Part shown: in pieces, positions 19,801 through 29,353 of the stretch
Layout: the number at the start of each line of letters is the position of its first letter
Numbering within the stretch: position 1 is the first letter of the stretch
From: Paenibacillus albicereus
GTDB taxonomy: Bacteria > Bacillota > Bacilli > Paenibacillales > Paenibacillaceae
Assembly: GCF_012676905.1 (NCBI RefSeq)
Contig: NZ_CP051428.1
Coordinates: forward strand, 287,501 to 351,500
DNA length: 64,000 nucleotides
Direction of reading: 5' to 3'
The notes under the pieces: generated by a model
Seen by the model: the letters and a program-made list of their open reading frames with translations, nothing else
Told to the model about the DNA's origin: nothing
Database searches by the model: none
Translations under genes and position numbers: made by a program

Positions 19801-21519
19801 GTGAAAGAGGACAACAGGGCGGCTGCGGACCAGGCAGCGAAGATTATACCGATCCAGTGGGACGCGACGTTCTTCTTCGAGCGTGCGGTGCGCTCGATGG
19901 ACCGCTATCACTACGACAAGGCGCTGAAATATTTCCGCAGAGCCGCGGAGTACGAGCCGGACAACCCGGTCAATCATTGCAATCTGGCCGGAATCCTGTC
20001 GGAGACGGGCCAATACGAGGAATCCAACCGGATTCTCGTCGAGATTATAGAGACGCTGGATCCGTCGATGACGGAATGCTTCTTTTATATGGCCAACAAC
20101 TACGCCAACATGGAGCAGTACGACAAGGCCGAGCGGGCACTGCTGCGTTATCTCGAAGAAGACGAGGAAGGCCACTACCTGGACGACGCCGAGGAAATGA
20201 TGGAGCTGCTCCAGTACGAGCTCAAGCGTCCGGCTCCAGCCGTGACGATCAAGGCGCGCCAGGGAACGGCGGATCATGATCGCGCCCGCTCCTTGCTCGA
20301 GGAGGGCAAGTTCGCCCAGGCGGCCAAGCTGCTGCAAGCGATATTGGAGCGGACGCCGGACTTCATGGCGGCGCGCAACAATCTCGCGCTGGCTTACTAC
20401 TATATGGGGCGTCTCGAGCAGGCGATGGAGACGATTCGCGAGGCGCTGGAGCAGGAAGCGGACAACCTCCATGCCCTGTGCAACCTGGCGATCTTCTACC
20501 AGCATGCGGACGACCGGGAGCAGCTGGAGCGGCTGGCCGACCGGCTGCGCCGGACCGTGCCCTTCCATCAGGAGCATGTGTTTAAGCTCGCGACGACGAT
20601 GGGTATCCTAGGAGAGCATGAATGCGCGCTGGGCCACTTCCGCCGGCTGCTGAAGTCGGGATCGGGAGAGCACGAGGCGTCCCTCTACCACTACGCGGCG
20701 GTGGCGGCCGTGCATTCCGACCGGCTGGAGGAGGCGGGGCGGTTCTGGCGGCAGGCGGCGCGGCTCGATCCGGAATCCGACGTAGCCCGGTACTACCTGG
20801 AGCAGCTGCCGCTGCTGAGAGAGCAGGATGCCCGAAAGACGGCCAGCTACCAGTATCACCTGCCATTCGAGGAGCAGTTCCGCATGTGGGAGCGGACGCC
20901 GGACTCGATGCCCGAAGGGATGAGCAGCAACCCGCTCGTTCGCTCGTCGTTTTTCTGGGCGCTGCGCCACGGCGACCGCAAGACGAAGCTGCAGGTCATT
21001 CAGGCGCTCGCGGCGATCGGGGACGGCGAGGTGCAGGAGGCGCTGCGGGCGTTCTTGCTGGAGCCGGACGAGGAAGACGATCTCAAGCGCATCGCGCTGT
21101 TCGTGCTGCGCAAGCTCGGCATGGACGAGCCGGTGCCTGCCGTCCTGGGCGGATGCCGCCGGATGCTGGACTGGATGGCCGAGAGCGCGAGCGAGGACGG
21201 CAGCCCGCTGCCGGGCTGGGAGCCGGGCTGGCAGACCGTGCTCGATACCGCGTACCGCCATATGGCGAAGGACTACGGGGTGCTCCAGCAATACGATATG
21301 ATGAAGCTCTGGCTCGACTATCTGGCCCGAGCCTATCCGCATGTGCCGCGCGTGGCCAAGCCGGAGAGCTGGTCGGCCGCGCTCGAATATCTGACCGCCA
21401 AGCAGCATCGTCGGACGGTTTCGTACCAAGAGGTAGCGGAGCGCTACGGCGCGTCCGCCGCTACGGTGAGCAAGCATGCGAAGCGCATCGATGAGATTTG
21501 CGGACGTTGGGAAAAGTAA
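19801..21519 (+). CDS. TPR-repeat protein with C-terminal helix-turn-helix-like end
   Basis: A protein of about 572 residues built mostly from tetratricopeptide repeats. TPR-like pairs are clear at ALKYFRRAAEYEPDNPVNHCNLA, QYDKAERALLRYLEED, ARNNLALAYYYMGRLEQA and later segments. The last 35 residues (VSYQEVAERYGASAATVSKHAKRI) look like a helix-turn-helix. The start is placed at GTG 19801 because an upstream in-frame GTG at 19789 overlaps the AGGAGG (19784-19789) that would serve as ribosome-binding site. The position between his genes and trxB matches B. subtilis yvcD, also a TPR protein. TPRs mediate protein contacts; the partner is unknown. No signal peptide is visible. Confidence 0.82.
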   Translation: MKEDNRAAADQAAKIIPIQWDATFFFERAVRSMDRYHYDKALKYFRRAAEYEPDNPVNHCNLAGILSETGQYEESNRILVEIIETLDPSMTECFFYMANNYANMEQYDKAERALLRYLEEDEEGHYLDDAEEMMELLQYELKRPAPAVTIKARQGTADHDRARSLLEEGKFAQAAKLLQAILERTPDFMAARNNLALAYYYMGRLEQAMETIREALEQEADNLHALCNLAIFYQHADDREQLERLADRLRRTVPFHQEHVFKLATTMGILGEHECALGHFRRLLKSGSGEHEASLYHYAAVAAVHSDRLEEAGRFWRQAARLDPESDVARYYLEQLPLLREQDARKTASYQYHLPFEEQFRMWERTPDSMPEGMSSNPLVRSSFFWALRHGDRKTKLQVIQALAAIGDGEVQEALRAFLLEPDEEDDLKRIALFVLRKLGMDEPVPAVLGGCRRMLDWMAESASEDGSPLPGWEPGWQTVLDTAYRHMAKDYGVLQQYDMMKLWLDYLARAYPHVPRVAKPESWSAALEYLTAKQHRRTVSYQEVAERYGASAATVSKHAKRIDEICGRWEK

Positions 21520-21620
21520 TGGATGAACGTTTCATGAAAAATCGTCTGCGGTTTTGACGGATCGCCTTGCTTTGAATTAGAATAATTATAATCAAGCAGG
21601 CAACAAGGAGGAGTTTCATC

Positions 21621-22568
21621 GTGTACAAATCCATTATTATCGGTACCGGACCTTCCGGTCTCACCGCAGCCATCTATCTGGCGCGCGCGAATATGAATCC
21701 GCTTGTCATCGAAGGCCCGGAGCCGGGCGGACAGCTGACGACGACGACCGAGGTCGAGAACTTCCCTGGTTTCCCTGAAGGCATCCTAGGTCCTGACCTC
21801 ATGGCCAACACGCGCAAGCAGGCGGAGCGGTTCGGCGCTGAATTCCGCACGGGCTGGGTCAACAGCGTCGACCTGTCCCAGCGTCCGTTCAAAATCCAGG
21901 TGGAAGGACAGGGCGAGCTCGTCGCCGAGTCGCTCATCATCTCCACCGGCGCATCCGCTCGATACCTGGGCATCCCGGGAGAGAAGGAAAACGTCGGCCG
22001 CGGCGTCAGCACATGCGCGACCTGCGACGGCTTTTTCTTCCGCGGCAAAAAGATCGTCGTCGTCGGCGGCGGCGATTCCGCCATGGAGGAAGCGAACTTC
22101 CTGACGCGCTTCGCCACCGACGTCGAGCTGGTGCATCGCCGCGACGAGATGCGGGCTTCCAAGATCATGCAGGATCGCGCCCGCGACAACGAGAAGATCA
22201 GCTTCGCGCTCAACCGCACGCCGGTCGAGGTCGTCGCCGGGCCGCTCGGCGTCACCGGCCTCAAGGTGCGCAACAACGAGACGAGCCAGGAAGAGCTCAT
22301 CGAGACGGACGGCATCTTCGTGGCGATCGGGCACACGCCGAACACGAAATTCCTCGGCGGCCAGGTCGAGACCGACGATCACGGCTATATCGTCGTGAAG
22401 CCGGGCACGACCGAGACGAACGTGCCGGGCGTGTTCGCTTGCGGCGACGTGCAGGATACGAAATACCGCCAGGCGATCACCGCTGCAGGCAGCGGATGCC
22501 AAGCGGCTCTGGACTGCGAGAAATACCTCGAAGGCTCGATGGTGCACGACTGGAGCCAATCCCTTTAA
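21621..22568 (+). CDS. trxB: Thioredoxin-disulfide reductase
   Basis: A 315-residue FAD/NADPH enzyme that keeps thioredoxin reduced. The FAD-binding GTGPSGLTAAIYLARA opens the protein, GGQLTTTTEVENFPGF follows, the redox pair is Cys132-Ala-Thr-Cys135, the NADPH site is VVVGGGDSAMEEA, and GVFACGDVQD closes the FAD fold. The start is GTG, with AAGGAGGAG well placed before it. It precedes the glk-rapZ-yvcK-whiA group, as trxB precedes yvcJKL in Bacillus. Confidence 0.97.
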   Translation: MYKSIIIGTGPSGLTAAIYLARANMNPLVIEGPEPGGQLTTTTEVENFPGFPEGILGPDLMANTRKQAERFGAEFRTGWVNSVDLSQRPFKIQVEGQGELVAESLIISTGASARYLGIPGEKENVGRGVSTCATCDGFFFRGKKIVVVGGGDSAMEEANFLTRFATDVELVHRRDEMRASKIMQDRARDNEKISFALNRTPVEVVAGPLGVTGLKVRNNETSQEELIETDGIFVAIGHTPNTKFLGGQVETDDHGYIVVKPGTTETNVPGVFACGDVQDTKYRQAITAAGSGCQAALDCEKYLEGSMVHDWSQSL

Positions 22569-22581
22569 GCTTTGCTCGCGA

Positions 22582-22618
22582 GCGTCCCCGTCCCTTCGGA
22601 TGGCGGACGCTTTTTCTT
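22582..22618 (+). terminator. Terminator of trxB
   Basis: AGCGTCC pairs with GGACGCT across a GC-rich loop and is followed by five T. The rest of the trxB-glk gap (to about 22820) shows no gene. Confidence 0.7.
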
Positions 22619-22822
22619 TCGTGACGGCCTTGACGGGGTGACGGACGGAACACATCCAATCGTATCCCGACCGCCCGCCATACCGGCTCGTCAACCGCCT
22701 GTCCGCCAACCGCGTAACCGCTTGCGGAGCGCTTGGAAAATAGGCCGCCCTGCGTGCTGAAACACGCTCGCTGCCCGCTCCTAAACGCGGCGCGGCGCGG
22801 CCCGCCGGGGTGCGTTGTTACC

Positions 22823-22851
22823 TTGACCTAACCCATGCCTTCGCTTATAGT
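22823..22851 (+). promoter_or_regulatory. Sigma-A promoter of glucokinase gene
   Basis: TTGACC and TATAGT are exactly 17 bases apart, about 40 bases before the glk start. Confidence 0.75.
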
Positions 22852-22892
22852 AGCTAAAGAAGTTAAACTTAATCAGTTGAGGTGGCTATCAC

Positions 22893-23843
22893 ATGTCAGA
22901 GACGATCTACGTTGGAGCAGATATCGGCGGCACCGCCATTAAAGTTGGAGTATGCAGCGCGGCCGGCGATCTGCTCCAGACGTACGAGGGACCGACCGAA
23001 GCGAGCCATGGGGCGGACCGCATCGTCGACAATATCGTCAAGTACGTACGCCATATCGTCGAAGCGACCGGACATTCCTGGGAGCAGGTAGGCGGCGTCG
23101 GCATCGGAATCGCCGGATTTCTCGACATTCCGAACGGCATCGTGAAGTTCTCCAATAATTTGAACATACGCAACGTGCCTCTGAAGCAGATGCTCGAGGA
23201 CCAGCTCGGCGTCACCGTCAAGGTGAACAACGACGCCAACGTGGCCGCGCTCGGCGAAGCTTGGGCCGGAGCCGGACGCGGCGTGCCGAACTGCGTCTGC
23301 TACACGCTCGGCACGGGCGTCGGCGGCGGCGTCATCATCGGCGGCCGCATCTACGAGGGCTATAACGGCATGGCCGGCGAGCTCGGCCACATGTCGATCG
23401 TGCCCGATCTGGAAGCGATCCAGTGCACCTGCGGCATGACGGGCTGCCTGGAGACGGTCTCCTCGGCGACGGGCATCATCCGCATGGCCAAGGACGCCGT
23501 TGCCCGCGGCGACAAGACGAGCCTCTCGCTCGTCCCGAACCTCATGGCCAAGGAAGTCATCGACGCCGCCAAGGAAGGCGACGAGGTCGCGGCGCGCATC
23601 GTCAACCGCGCAGCCTACTACCTCGGGCGCTCGATGGCGGCGACGGCGGTCACGCTCAACCCGCAGCGCTTCATCGTCGGCGGCGGCGTCGCCAAAGCCG
23701 GAGACTTCCTGTTCGACCAGATCCGCGAAGTGTTCGCCAAGTACACGCAGCCGGAAGCCAAGGAAGGCGTCGAGATCGTCGCGGCTACGCTCGGCAACAA
23801 TGCCGGCGTCGTCGGAGCGGCCGGCCTGATCCTCCGCTCCTAG
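22893..23843 (+). CDS. glcK: ROK-family glucokinase
   Basis: A 316-residue ATP-dependent glucose kinase. The ATP-binding phosphate 1 motif is [13 protein letters not shown], the sugar site includes [13 protein letters not shown], the adenosine side [17 protein letters not shown], and the ROK zinc motif is [10 protein letters not shown] with the preceding His in GELGHM. It makes glucose 6-phosphate for the glycolytic enzymes encoded at 30628-36769. It has its own promoter. In B. subtilis glcK lies elsewhere, so this placement before rapZ is a local variation. Confidence 0.93.
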   Translation: MSETIYVGADIGGTAIKVGVCSAAGDLLQTYEGPTEASHGADRIVDNIVKYVRHIVEATGHSWEQVGGVGIGIAGFLDIPNGIVKFSNNLNIRNVPLKQMLEDQLGVTVKVNNDANVAALGEAWAGAGRGVPNCVCYTLGTGVGGGVIIGGRIYEGYNGMAGELGHMSIVPDLEAIQCTCGMTGCLETVSSATGIIRMAKDAVARGDKTSLSLVPNLMAKEVIDAAKEGDEVAARIVNRAAYYLGRSMAATAVTLNPQRFIVGGGVAKAGDFLFDQIREVFAKYTQPEAKEGVEIVAATLGNNAGVVGAAGLILRS

Positions 23844-23907
23844 TCCGGCCTGCCGCCGCGCCGCGGCGGCTTTTCGGCTTGATCCAGCCGCAGGAAGGGG
23901 AATCCCG

Positions 23908-24789
23908 ATGGAAACCAACTCGCCTCAGCTCGTCATCATCACCGGCATGTCCGGAGCAGGAAAAACGATCGCGGTGCAAAGCCTCGAGGATCTCGGCTTC
24001 TTCTGCGTCGACAATCTGCCCCCCGTCCTCATTCCGAAATTCGCGGAGCTGATCGACGGCTCGAGCGGCAAGATCGCCAAGGTCGCGCTCGTCATCGACC
24101 TCCGCGGACGGGAGTTCTTCACGGCGCTGGCGGACTCGCTGGAGCATATCCGCACTCATTTCACGATTCCGTACGAAATCCTGTTCCTCGACGCGACCGA
24201 CAACGTGCTGGTGCGCCGCTACAAGGAAAGCCGCCGCCGCCATCCGCTCGCCCCCGAGGGCCTGCCGCTGGACGGCATCGCGATGGAGCGCCGGCTGCTG
24301 GAGGAGCTCAAGGACTCGGCGACCCAGATCATCGATACAAGCAACCTCAAGCCTGCCCAGCTCAAGGAAGCGATCATCTCGCGCTTCACGACCCTCAAGC
24401 AGGCCGGGTTCTCCATCAATGTCACCTCGTTCGGCTTCAAGTACGGCATTCCGATCGATGCCGACCTGATCTATGACGTGCGCTTCCTGCCGAACCCGCA
24501 TTACGTGGACCACCTTCGTCCACGCACCGGACGGGAGCCCGATGTATATGAATATGTTATGAAATGGCCTGACACCCAGATGTTCTTGACGAAGCTGCTG
24601 GATATGCTCCAGTTCCTCATTCCTTTATACCGCAAGGAAGGCAAGAGCCAGGTCGTCATCGGCATCGGCTGCACGGGAGGCAAGCACCGCTCCGTGGCCA
24701 TAGCGGAATATCTCGGGCGGATGCTCGGCAGCAGCGAGACGGAGACGGTCCGGGTCAGCCATCGCGATGCTGACCGCGATCGCCCCTAA
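23908..24789 (+). CDS. rapZ: RapZ/YvcJ-type nucleotide-binding protein
   Basis: A 293-residue P-loop protein. Walker A is [13 protein letters not shown] (about residues 12-24), then [14 protein letters not shown], and the conserved C-terminal domain with [24 protein letters not shown] and [21 protein letters not shown]. In enterobacteria this family guides RNase E to the small RNA GlmZ; in Bacillus YvcJ binds nucleotides and has no known sRNA partner, so the function here is only family-level. Seven bases separate it from yvcK, and whiA follows. Confidence 0.93.
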   Translation: METNSPQLVIITGMSGAGKTIAVQSLEDLGFFCVDNLPPVLIPKFAELIDGSSGKIAKVALVIDLRGREFFTALADSLEHIRTHFTIPYEILFLDATDNVLVRRYKESRRRHPLAPEGLPLDGIAMERRLLEELKDSATQIIDTSNLKPAQLKEAIISRFTTLKQAGFSINVTSFGFKYGIPIDADLIYDVRFLPNPHYVDHLRPRTGREPDVYEYVMKWPDTQMFLTKLLDMLQFLIPLYRKEGKSQVVIGIGCTGGKHRSVAIAEYLGRMLGSSETETVRVSHRDADRDRP

Positions 24790-24795
24790 GGCGGG

Positions 24796-25791
24796 ATGGC
24801 AATGGCAAGAAAAAGGTCCGCGGACCCGAAAAACCCCAAGATCGTCGTCATCGGAGGCGGCACGGGCCTGTCGGTCATGCTCCGGGGATTGAAGGAAAAG
24901 CCTCTCGACATCACGGCAATCGTCACCGTCGCCGACGACGGCGGCAGCTCCGGCGTGCTGCGAAGCGAGCTGCAGATGCCGCCTCCGGGCGACATCAGGA
25001 ACGTGCTGATCGCGCTCGCGGACGTAGAGCCGCTGCTCTCCGAAATGCTTCAATACCGTTTCTCCAATGGAACCGGCTTGGCGGGGCACAGTCTGGGCAA
25101 CCTGATGCTGGCGGCGATGACGGATATCTCCGGCGACTTCGTCACCGGCATCCGCGAGCTCAGCCGGGTGCTTGCCGTGCGCGGCACGGTGCTGCCGGCG
25201 TCCGACCAGTCGATCGTGCTCAAGGCGGAGCTCGAGGACGGATCGATCGTCGAAGGCGAGTCGAGCATCCCGCTGGCCGGCCAGCCGATCAAGCGGGTGT
25301 TCATCGAACCGCCGGACGTGGAGCCGCTCGAGGAGGCATGCCAGGCGATCCAGGAGGCGGATGCCATCCTGATCGGGCCGGGCAGCCTGTACACGAGCAT
25401 CATCCCGAACCTGCTCGTGCCCAAGCTCGCCGAGTGCATCGTGCAGTCGAGCGCGATCAAGATTTTCATCTGCAACGTCATGACCCAGCCGGGAGAGACG
25501 GACGGCTACGCCGTGAGCGACCATCTGGAGGCGATCGAGCGCCATGTCGGCCACCAGCTGTTCGACTACATCATCGTCAACGACGGCGAGATTCCGCCGC
25601 AGGTGCAGGACCGCTATGCCGAGATGGGCGCCCAGGCGGTCCAGCTCGATCTCGACGAGGTGACGCGCCAAGGCTACAAGGTCATCGCCGATCGGCTCGT
25701 GCTGTTCCGCACCTATCTGCGTCATGACGCCGTGCGGCTGAGCCATCATATTTACCAGCTCGTCGACAGCTGGATGGACCGAAAGGGGTGA
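24796..25791 (+). CDS. yvcK: Gluconeogenesis factor YvcK (CofD-like)
   Basis: A 331-residue CofD/YvcK-family protein. It opens with a basic stretch and VVIGGGTGLSVMLRGLK, a Rossmann-like nucleotide-binding loop, followed by VADDGGSSGVLR, PPGDIRN, and GHSLGNLMLAAM. In Bacillus YvcK is needed for growth on gluconeogenic carbon sources and for normal cell shape, and binds UDP-sugars. The ATG at 24796 and one six bases later are both possible starts; the upstream ribosome-binding site is weak (GGCGGG), suggesting coupling to rapZ. Confidence 0.93.
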   Translation: MAMARKRSADPKNPKIVVIGGGTGLSVMLRGLKEKPLDITAIVTVADDGGSSGVLRSELQMPPPGDIRNVLIALADVEPLLSEMLQYRFSNGTGLAGHSLGNLMLAAMTDISGDFVTGIRELSRVLAVRGTVLPASDQSIVLKAELEDGSIVEGESSIPLAGQPIKRVFIEPPDVEPLEEACQAIQEADAILIGPGSLYTSIIPNLLVPKLAECIVQSSAIKIFICNVMTQPGETDGYAVSDHLEAIERHVGHQLFDYIIVNDGEIPPQVQDRYAEMGAQAVQLDLDEVTRQGYKVIADRLVLFRTYLRHDAVRLSHHIYQLVDSWMDRKG

Positions 25792-25800
25792 GAGAGAAGG

Positions 25801-26733
25801 ATGTCCTTCGCCGCTCAAACGAAAAAAGAGCTGACGCTCGTCGAGAACCAGGACGCCTGCTGCGAGCAGGCGGAGCTTTCCGCGCTCATCCGCATGAACG
25901 GCTCGGTGCATCTGTCCAGCCGCAAGGTCATCCTTGACATCTCCACCGAGAACGCGGCCATCGCCCGGAGAATCTACAGCCTCATCAAGAAGCTGTTCGA
26001 CGTGCATACGGAGCTGCTCGTGCGCAAGAAGATGCGGCTCAAGAAGAACAACGTCTACATCGTGCGGATTCCGGCGCGGGTGCAGGAGATCCTCAAGGAG
26101 CTGAACATCGTCTCCGAGGGCTTCATGTTCAACCAGGGCATCGACAAGGACATGATCCGAAAGCCATGCTGCAAGCGGGCCTACATGCGCGGCGCGTTCC
26201 TCGCCGGCGGCTCGGTCAACAACCCGGAGGGCTCGTCCTATCATCTGGAGATCGCCTGCATGTACGAGGAGCACTGCTCCGCGCTCGTCTCGCTGGCCAA
26301 CAAGTTCGGACTCAACGCCCGGTGCATCGAGCGCAAGAAGGGCTTCGTCTTCTACATCAAGGAAGGCGAGAAGATCATCGAGCTGCTCAACATCATCGGC
26401 GCGCACCAAGCGCTGTTCAAGTTCGAGGATGTCCGGATCATGCGCGACATGCGCAACTCGGTCAACCGGATCGTCAACTGCGAGACGGCCAATCTCAACA
26501 AGACGATCGGCGCCGCGGTGCGGCAGATCGACAACATCCGGCTGTTGCAAAAGGAGATCGGACTCGAAAACCTGCCGGAGAAGCTGCGGGAGGTGGCGGA
26601 GATCCGGCTGCAGCATCCCGACATGAACCTCAAGGAAGTCGGTGAGATGCTCAAGGGCTCCGTCAGCAAGTCCGGGGTCAACCACCGCCTCCGCAAGATC
26701 GACGAGCTGGCCGAAAAAATCCGGGGAACCTGA
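25801..26733 (+). CDS. whiA: DNA-binding protein WhiA
   Basis: A 310-residue protein with an N-terminal degenerate LAGLIDADG-homing-endonuclease fold ([19 protein letters not shown] near residue 135) and a C-terminal helix-turn-helix ([24 protein letters not shown]). In Streptomyces it is a sporulation regulator; in Bacillus it affects cell division and chromosome segregation. Size and place after yvcK match B. subtilis yvcL. GAGAGAAGG precedes the ATG. Confidence 0.96.
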   Translation: MSFAAQTKKELTLVENQDACCEQAELSALIRMNGSVHLSSRKVILDISTENAAIARRIYSLIKKLFDVHTELLVRKKMRLKKNNVYIVRIPARVQEILKELNIVSEGFMFNQGIDKDMIRKPCCKRAYMRGAFLAGGSVNNPEGSSYHLEIACMYEEHCSALVSLANKFGLNARCIERKKGFVFYIKEGEKIIELLNIIGAHQALFKFEDVRIMRDMRNSVNRIVNCETANLNKTIGAAVRQIDNIRLLQKEIGLENLPEKLREVAEIRLQHPDMNLKEVGEMLKGSVSKSGVNHRLRKIDELAEKIRGT

Positions 26734-26758
26734 ACTTTCATGTTGCGCCGGCCGATGG

Positions 26759-26764
26759 TATAAT
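26759..26764 (+). promoter_or_regulatory. Candidate -10 box of HPr-like gene
   Basis: TATAAT stands in GATGGTATAATGAAAG, about 120 bases before the HPr-like start and just after whiA. The -35 is poor (TTTCAT, 17 bases upstream). Confidence 0.45.
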
Positions 26765-26885
26765 GAAAGCAATTGTCACGCAAGGTAAGGTCCGTTCCAC
26801 CCGGCGGCCCTTTGCACGAGCATGCCTCACGTTCGCCTTCCGGCGGCCATGCAGCAATGAATTAGGATTAGGGGGTACAGAGTTC

Positions 26886-27155
26886 ATGACAAGACAACCC
26901 GTAGTCGTGAGACTGAAGACGGGTCTTCACGCAAGACCGGCCGCGCTCTTCGTCCAGGAAGCGAATAAATTCTCCTCCGAGATTTTTGTCGAGAAGGACG
27001 AGAAAAAAGTAAACGCCAAGTCCATCATGGGCATCATGAGCCTGGCCATCAGTTCCGGCACTGAAGTTCACATCAGTGCAGAAGGTTCGGACGCCGAGCA
27101 GGCTGTAAACGCTTTAGTATCGCTCGTCAGCAAGGAAGAGCTGGAGAACCAGTAG
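26886..27155 (+). CDS. HPr-family phosphocarrier at the crh locus
   Basis: An 89-residue HPr-fold protein. His15 lies in TGLHARPAA and Ser46 in NAKSIMGIMSL, so both the PEP-dependent site and the HprK site are present. B. subtilis has crh at this position after whiA, and Crh lacks His15; this protein could therefore act in the phosphotransferase system as well as with CcpA. Whether it is ptsH, a crh ancestor or a third HPr cannot be settled here. The ATG at 26886 starts exactly at the HPr domain; a longer frame from 26763 would add an unrelated leader. The ribosome-binding site is GGGGG at somewhat long spacing. Confidence 0.88.
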   Translation: MTRQPVVVRLKTGLHARPAALFVQEANKFSSEIFVEKDEKKVNAKSIMGIMSLAISSGTEVHISAEGSDAEQAVNALVSLVSKEELENQ

Positions 27156-27193
27156 GCCTCGGCCTGCCGTTCCCCGAGCTATTTTCGCTGCGG

Positions 27194-27227
27194 CTCCCGA
27201 GGCTCCCATTCCGGGGGCTTTTTTTGC
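27194..27227 (+). terminator. Terminator after HPr-like gene
   Basis: A GC-rich imperfect hairpin (GCTCCCG...CCGGGGGC) runs into seven T. The stem contains mismatches. Confidence 0.6.
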
Positions 27228-27355
27228 GTCGCGATCGACCTTGGGAGTGGCTCCGGTTTGCTTGCGGCTTGCATTGGGAATCCTAACCGGAACGTGCAAC
27301 ATTTTCTCTGGAGCAAGCGTTTCAAAGGACAAACCGAAACGGGAGGCGAAAGGAT

Positions 27356-28144
27356 ATGGGGAACAAACAAAGCATCGGCAAGCTGGCGGGCCAAGGCAAG
27401 GTGCTGCTGCTGGCGGTTGGCCTGACGGCAGGCTCGCTGCTGGCGCTGAACGGAGCCGGCGTGCTGAACTCGGGATCGAAGCCCGTCTATGCGGCGGAGC
27501 AAGGAGCGGCAATGGAGAATACGATCGCAGTGCAGGGCATAGGCAAGCTGTCGGTGGCGCCGGACATCGCGTATGTGACGGCAGGCGTGAACGTGACGGC
27601 GAAGACGGCGAAGGAAGCGCAGGCCGGAGCGGCCAAGCGGTATGACGCCGTCATCAAGATGCTCAAAGGGACTTACGGCCTGGCCGACAAGGATTTGAAG
27701 ACGACGTCCTACTACGTGCAGCCGCAGTACAAGTATACGGAGAAGGAAGGCCAGGTGCTGACCGGCTACACGGCTACGCATGAGCTGAGCGTCTCCTGGC
27801 GCAGCATCGCCAAGACCGGGGAGCTGCTGGACAGCCTCGGCAACGCCGGGGCGAACCAGATCAGCGGTGTTTCCTTCGGCACGGAAAAGACCGACGCGTA
27901 TACGAACGACGCGCTCAAGAAGGCGCTGGACAACGCGCGCGCGAAGGCGGAGTCGCTTGCCGCCGCGGCCGGCCGCTCGCTCGGTCCGGTCGTGAACATC
28001 ACGGAGAACGGCGCGCAGGCGGTGCCGGTATTCCGCGAAATGGTGCAAATGAAAGCGACGGCGGACTCCGCCGCCTCGACCTCCGTCGAGCCGGGCCAGG
28101 TGGACGTGCAGGGCCAGCTGACGGTCGTGTACCAGCTGAAGTAA
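27356..28144 (+). CDS. Secreted SIMPL-domain (DUF541) protein
   Basis: A 262-residue protein with an N-terminal signal peptide (basic [14 protein letters not shown], then [19 protein letters not shown]) and a probable cleavage near VYAAEQ, residue 46. The rest is a SIMPL/DUF541 domain: [22 protein letters not shown] opens it, [28 protein letters not shown] follows, and it ends [12 protein letters not shown]. The family forms oligomeric beta/alpha assemblies outside the cytoplasm; its job is poorly defined. It is a single-gene unit that converges with clpP at a strong shared terminator. The start ATG has GGAGG upstream. Confidence 0.85.
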   Translation: MGNKQSIGKLAGQGKVLLLAVGLTAGSLLALNGAGVLNSGSKPVYAAEQGAAMENTIAVQGIGKLSVAPDIAYVTAGVNVTAKTAKEAQAGAAKRYDAVIKMLKGTYGLADKDLKTTSYYVQPQYKYTEKEGQVLTGYTATHELSVSWRSIAKTGELLDSLGNAGANQISGVSFGTEKTDAYTNDALKKALDNARAKAESLAAAAGRSLGPVVNITENGAQAVPVFREMVQMKATADSAASTSVEPGQVDVQGQLTVVYQLK

Positions 28145-28229
28145 AGCTTCTCGGCGCTGCCGAGCGGCCTGGCGCCGCGCATGTCCGTGCGCGCGTCCGG
28201 GCCGCCGGGAAAGCGCCGAACGGCAATGC

Positions 28230-28268
28230 AAAGAGCCGCCTCTTCCCATGGGAAGAGGCGGCTCTTTT
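28230..28268. terminator. Bidirectional terminator between SIMPL gene and clpP
   Basis: A perfect palindrome, AAAGAGCCGCCTCTTCC-CATG-GGAAGAGGCGGCTCTTT, is flanked by an A-run on one side and a T-run on the other. It can end both convergent transcripts. Confidence 0.93.
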
Positions 28269-28286
28269 TGCCGATCGCGGCCTGGC

Positions 28287-28874
28287 TTACAGCTTCTCGA
28301 TGACCTTGTCGACGAGACCGTACTCGCGTGCGGCTTCCGCGCTCATGAAGTAGTCGCGGTCGGTGTCCTTCTCGATGCGCTCCAGCGGCTGGCCGGAACG
28401 CTCGGCGAGGATATGGTTGAGCTTGTCGCGCATCTGGAGGATGCGGCGCGCGCGGATCTCGATGTCGCTGGCCTGGCCTTCGGCGCCGCCGAGCGGCTGA
28501 TGGATCATGACCTCGCTGTTCGGCAGCGCGTAGCGCTTGCCCTTGGCGCCGGCCGTCAGCAGGAAGGCGCCCATCGAGGCGGCCATGCCGACGCAGATCG
28601 TCGAGACGTCAGGCTTGATGAACTGCATCGTGTCGTAAATCGCCATGCCGGAGGTGATGGAGCCGCCGGGGCTGTTGATGTAGATGGAAATGTCCTTCTC
28701 CGGGTCGTCGGCCGCGAGGAACAGCAGCTGGGCGATGACGGAGTTGGCGACCATGTCGTTGATGCCGGTACCGAGGAAGATGATGCGGTCCTTGAGCAGC
28801 CTCGAGTAGATGTCATAGGCGCGTTCGCCGCGATTGCTCTGCTCGATGACCATTGGCACGTAATTCATGTTCAT
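28287..28874 (-). CDS. clpP: ATP-dependent Clp protease proteolytic subunit
   Basis: A 195-residue serine peptidase that forms the ClpP barrel and degrades proteins fed by Clp ATPases, including tmRNA-tagged proteins. The catalytic Ser100 is in [10 protein letters not shown] and His125 in VMIHQPLGG; the Asp lies in the DTDRDYFM region near residue 170. [17 protein letters not shown] is also typical. An in-frame TTG two codons upstream is a possible start, but the ATG at 28874 lies eight bases after AAGGAGGG, the better choice. The promoter carries a CtsR operator, as expected for Firmicute clpP. Confidence 0.97.
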   Translation of the reverse strand: MNMNYVPMVIEQSNRGERAYDIYSRLLKDRIIFLGTGINDMVANSVIAQLLFLAADDPEKDISIYINSPGGSITSGMAIYDTMQFIKPDVSTICVGMAASMGAFLLTAGAKGKRYALPNSEVMIHQPLGGAEGQASDIEIRARRILQMRDKLNHILAERSGQPLERIEKDTDRDYFMSAEAAREYGLVDKVIEKL

Positions 28875-28931
28875 GTGCAAGTCCCTCCTTATATCCTCAT
28901 TAAGTAAGTTCGATGCAGATGCTGCTTTTTC

Positions 28932-28960
28932 ATTCTACGATGATCGGTTTCTAAAGTCAA
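28932..28960 (-). promoter_or_regulatory. Sigma-A promoter of clpP
   Basis: Read on the minus strand, TTGACT and TAGAAT are exactly 17 bases apart, about 58 bases before the clpP ATG. The -35 hexamer is part of the CtsR site. Confidence 0.85.
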
Positions 28961-28971
28961 ATTTGGTCAAA
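28955..28971. promoter_or_regulatory. CtsR operator at clpP promoter
   Basis: AGTCAAA-TTT-GGTCAAA matches the CtsR direct heptad repeat (A/G)GTCAAA-NAN-(A/G)GTCAAA except for the central spacer base. It covers the -35 region of the clpP promoter, so binding should block transcription until heat or protein stress releases CtsR. The ctsR gene is not in the window. Confidence 0.85.
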
Positions 28972-28993
28972 GAGGCCGGAGGCGAGTGCGGAG

Positions 28994-29023
28994 AGCCGGT
29001 TCAGTAGCCCATTTTAACCGGCT
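28994..29023. repeat. Inverted repeat upstream of clpP promoter
   Basis: AGCCGGTT and AACCGGCT, perfect eight-base arms around a 14-base loop, lie between the clpP promoter and the tRNA-Arg terminator. No T-run follows; the role is unknown. Confidence 0.4.
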
Positions 29024-29053
29024 TGGCCGCCTCTTAAACGAGAATTGAAAACA

Positions 29054-29090
29054 AAAAAAGATCGCATCCTGGAAGGACGCGATCCCTTGT
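29054..29090 (-). terminator. Terminator of tRNA-Arg
   Basis: On the minus strand, GATCGCGTCC-TTCC-AGGATGCGATC is followed by seven T. It ends the single tRNA transcript. Confidence 0.88.
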
Positions 29091-29115
29091 ATCGGCAAAA
29101 CAGCAGTTGAATGAT

Positions 29116-29190
29116 TGGCGCGCCCGCTAGGAATCGAACCTAGATCTCAGGCTCCGGAGGCCTACGTCATATCCATTGGACCACGGGCGC
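29116..29190 (-). tRNA. tRNA-Arg (CCG)
   Basis: Read on the minus strand, acceptor GCGCCCG pairs with CGGGCGC, the loop CTCCGGA gives anticodon CCG, GGTTCGATTCC forms the T-arm, and GCCA ends the gene with CCA encoded. It reads the CGG codon and stands alone with its own terminator. Confidence 0.95.
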
Positions 29191-29353
29191 ATGTATGGCT
29201 GAAAAGCGTAACGTCTAAGATTGTATAACAGGCTGCCAGAAAAAGCAACACTATCCTGTCCAAGTCTCAAATGATTCGCTCTTCACGCCTGTACAGGAAA
29301 ACATTTGGTCCGAAAGACCGTGTCGGCAACCGTTTTCAACGGGTAAAGGTCCC

